Below, one piece after another: positions 63,573-64,000 of a stretch of DNA of 64,000 nt. Location: NCBI RefSeq assembly GCF_965655635.1, contig NZ_CBFHHE010000004.1, forward strand, positions 1-64,000, written 5' to 3'. Under the pieces are notes generated by a model. It was not told where the DNA came from and searched no databases. It worked only from the letters and a program-made list of their open reading frames with translations. Each line of letters opens with the position of its first letter. The first letter of the stretch is position 1. Both the position numbers and the translations under genes were made by a program. The DNA comes from Nereida sp965655635 (GTDB taxonomy: Bacteria > Pseudomonadota > Alphaproteobacteria > Rhodobacterales > Rhodobacteraceae).

Positions 63573-64000
63573 TGATGGATTATTTCGGTGATCCCGCGGT
63601 CTGGCTGCCATGGACTTTTGCGGCCCTGATGGGTCTATCCATTCTGATCTACGTGGTGTTGGATGGATTTGACCTTGGGGTTGGGTTGCTGATGCCGCTC
63701 TCCAATGACGATGAAAAAGACCAACTCGTGGCGTCCATCGGCCCTTTTTGGGATGCCAATGAAACGTGGCTAGTACTTGCGGTCGGTCTTTTGCTGGTGG
63801 CCTTCCCCACGGCCCACGGAACTATTTTGACGGCACTTTATCTACCAGTTTTTGTGATGCTTATCGGGCTCATCTTGCGGGGCATTTCATTTGAAATGCG
63901 CGCCAAGGCACCCAGTACCCAAAAACCAATGTGGAACGGCGCTTTTTTTGCGGGCTCGCTTATGGCCTCACTCAGCCAAGGTTTCATGCTAGGCATGTAT
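63572..64000 (+). CDS. cydB: Cytochrome bd-type quinol oxidase subunit II (CioB/CydB), 3' end outside window
   Basis: The first 143 codons are visible. The start reads MMDYFGDPAVWLPWTFAALM and continues as GLSILIYVVLDGFDLGVGLL, followed by a GPFWDANETWLVLAVGLLL segment with the conserved Trp-Asp-Glu-Trp pattern of subunit II. TAATG couples it to cydA; the second ATG (63575) has better spacing to GGAG and may be the true start. Confidence 0.92.
   Translation, partial: MMDYFGDPAVWLPWTFAALMGLSILIYVVLDGFDLGVGLLMPLSNDDEKDQLVASIGPFWDANETWLVLAVGLLLVAFPTAHGTILTALYLPVFVMLIGLILRGISFEMRAKAPSTQKPMWNGAFFAGSLMASLSQGFMLGMY

Noticed and set aside
1..64000. CRISPR arrays, intact insertion sequences, prophage or attachment sites
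   Set aside because: I saw no regularly spaced repeats, transposase genes, integrase genes or tRNA-flanking direct repeats; the tRNA-Gly shows no obvious duplicated 3' end nearby.

Overview
The window reads as a chromosomal stretch of a marine alphaproteobacterium of the roseobacter group (Rhodobacteraceae). The evidence is the gene content: a Paracoccus-type sox cluster, FadE/FadA/FadB genes beside twin MerR regulators, prpE, a PTA-fused malic enzyme, a monomeric isocitrate dehydrogenase, a CioA-type quinol oxidase and orphan glycine-betaine-type binding proteins. No species is assigned.

About 1-43 kb is mostly ordinary metabolism in short operons: isocitrate dehydrogenase; glycerate kinase; glyA; nadK plus a lipoprotein; prpE; maeB; a tightly coupled nucleoside-salvage operon (cdd-deoA-deoB-add-upp); a MerR-controlled beta-oxidation operon (acyl-CoA dehydrogenase, small ORF, thiolase, FadB-like) with a second MerR gene just upstream; two PaaI-type thioesterases and a MATE pump; pyrD; a secreted 5'-nucleotidase; tRNA-Gly(TCC); an ABC exporter; a second acyl-CoA synthetase; and methylmalonate-semialdehyde dehydrogenase. 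One aldo/keto reductase pseudogene (about 4.05-4.43 kb) is visible.

About 43-46 kb is a scar-like, more AT-rich zone. A GDP-mannose 4,6-dehydratase gene lacking its 3' end abuts, tail to tail, a TetR-like gene that also lacks its 3' end. A small unknown gene and a betaine-type binding protein follow. That protein is a paralogue of the gene whose first 113 bases open the window.

About 46-64 kb is a sulfur-oxidation island. Module 1 is a persulfide-dioxygenase-like MBL hydrolase with two half-size YeeE/YedE transporters. Next comes an exported rhodanese. The sox cluster follows: on the minus strand soxV, then soxY-soxZ-soxB-soxC-soxD-soxE-soxF; on the plus strand soxS-soxR-soxT. After it lie an exported MBL protein with a dienelactone hydrolase, and then cioA(cydA)-cioB(cydB, cut by the window end). 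SoxR is an ArsR protein with two cysteines placed as in persulfide sensors. An ATTC-N8-GAAT palindrome lies in the soxV-soxY spacer, and a one-mismatch copy precedes the YeeE pair.

The outstanding observation is that soxX and soxA are both absent, although soxY, Z, B, C, D, E and F are all present and look intact. SoxXA is the enzyme that loads thiosulfate onto SoxY. The two genes normally sit at separate places (before soxY, and between soxZ and soxB), and each place now holds a non-coding spacer. Either soxXA lies elsewhere in the genome, or this cluster oxidises SoxY-bound sulfur that arrives by another route. The flavocytochrome (SoxEF), the rhodanese and the persulfide dioxygenase next door are candidate feeders.
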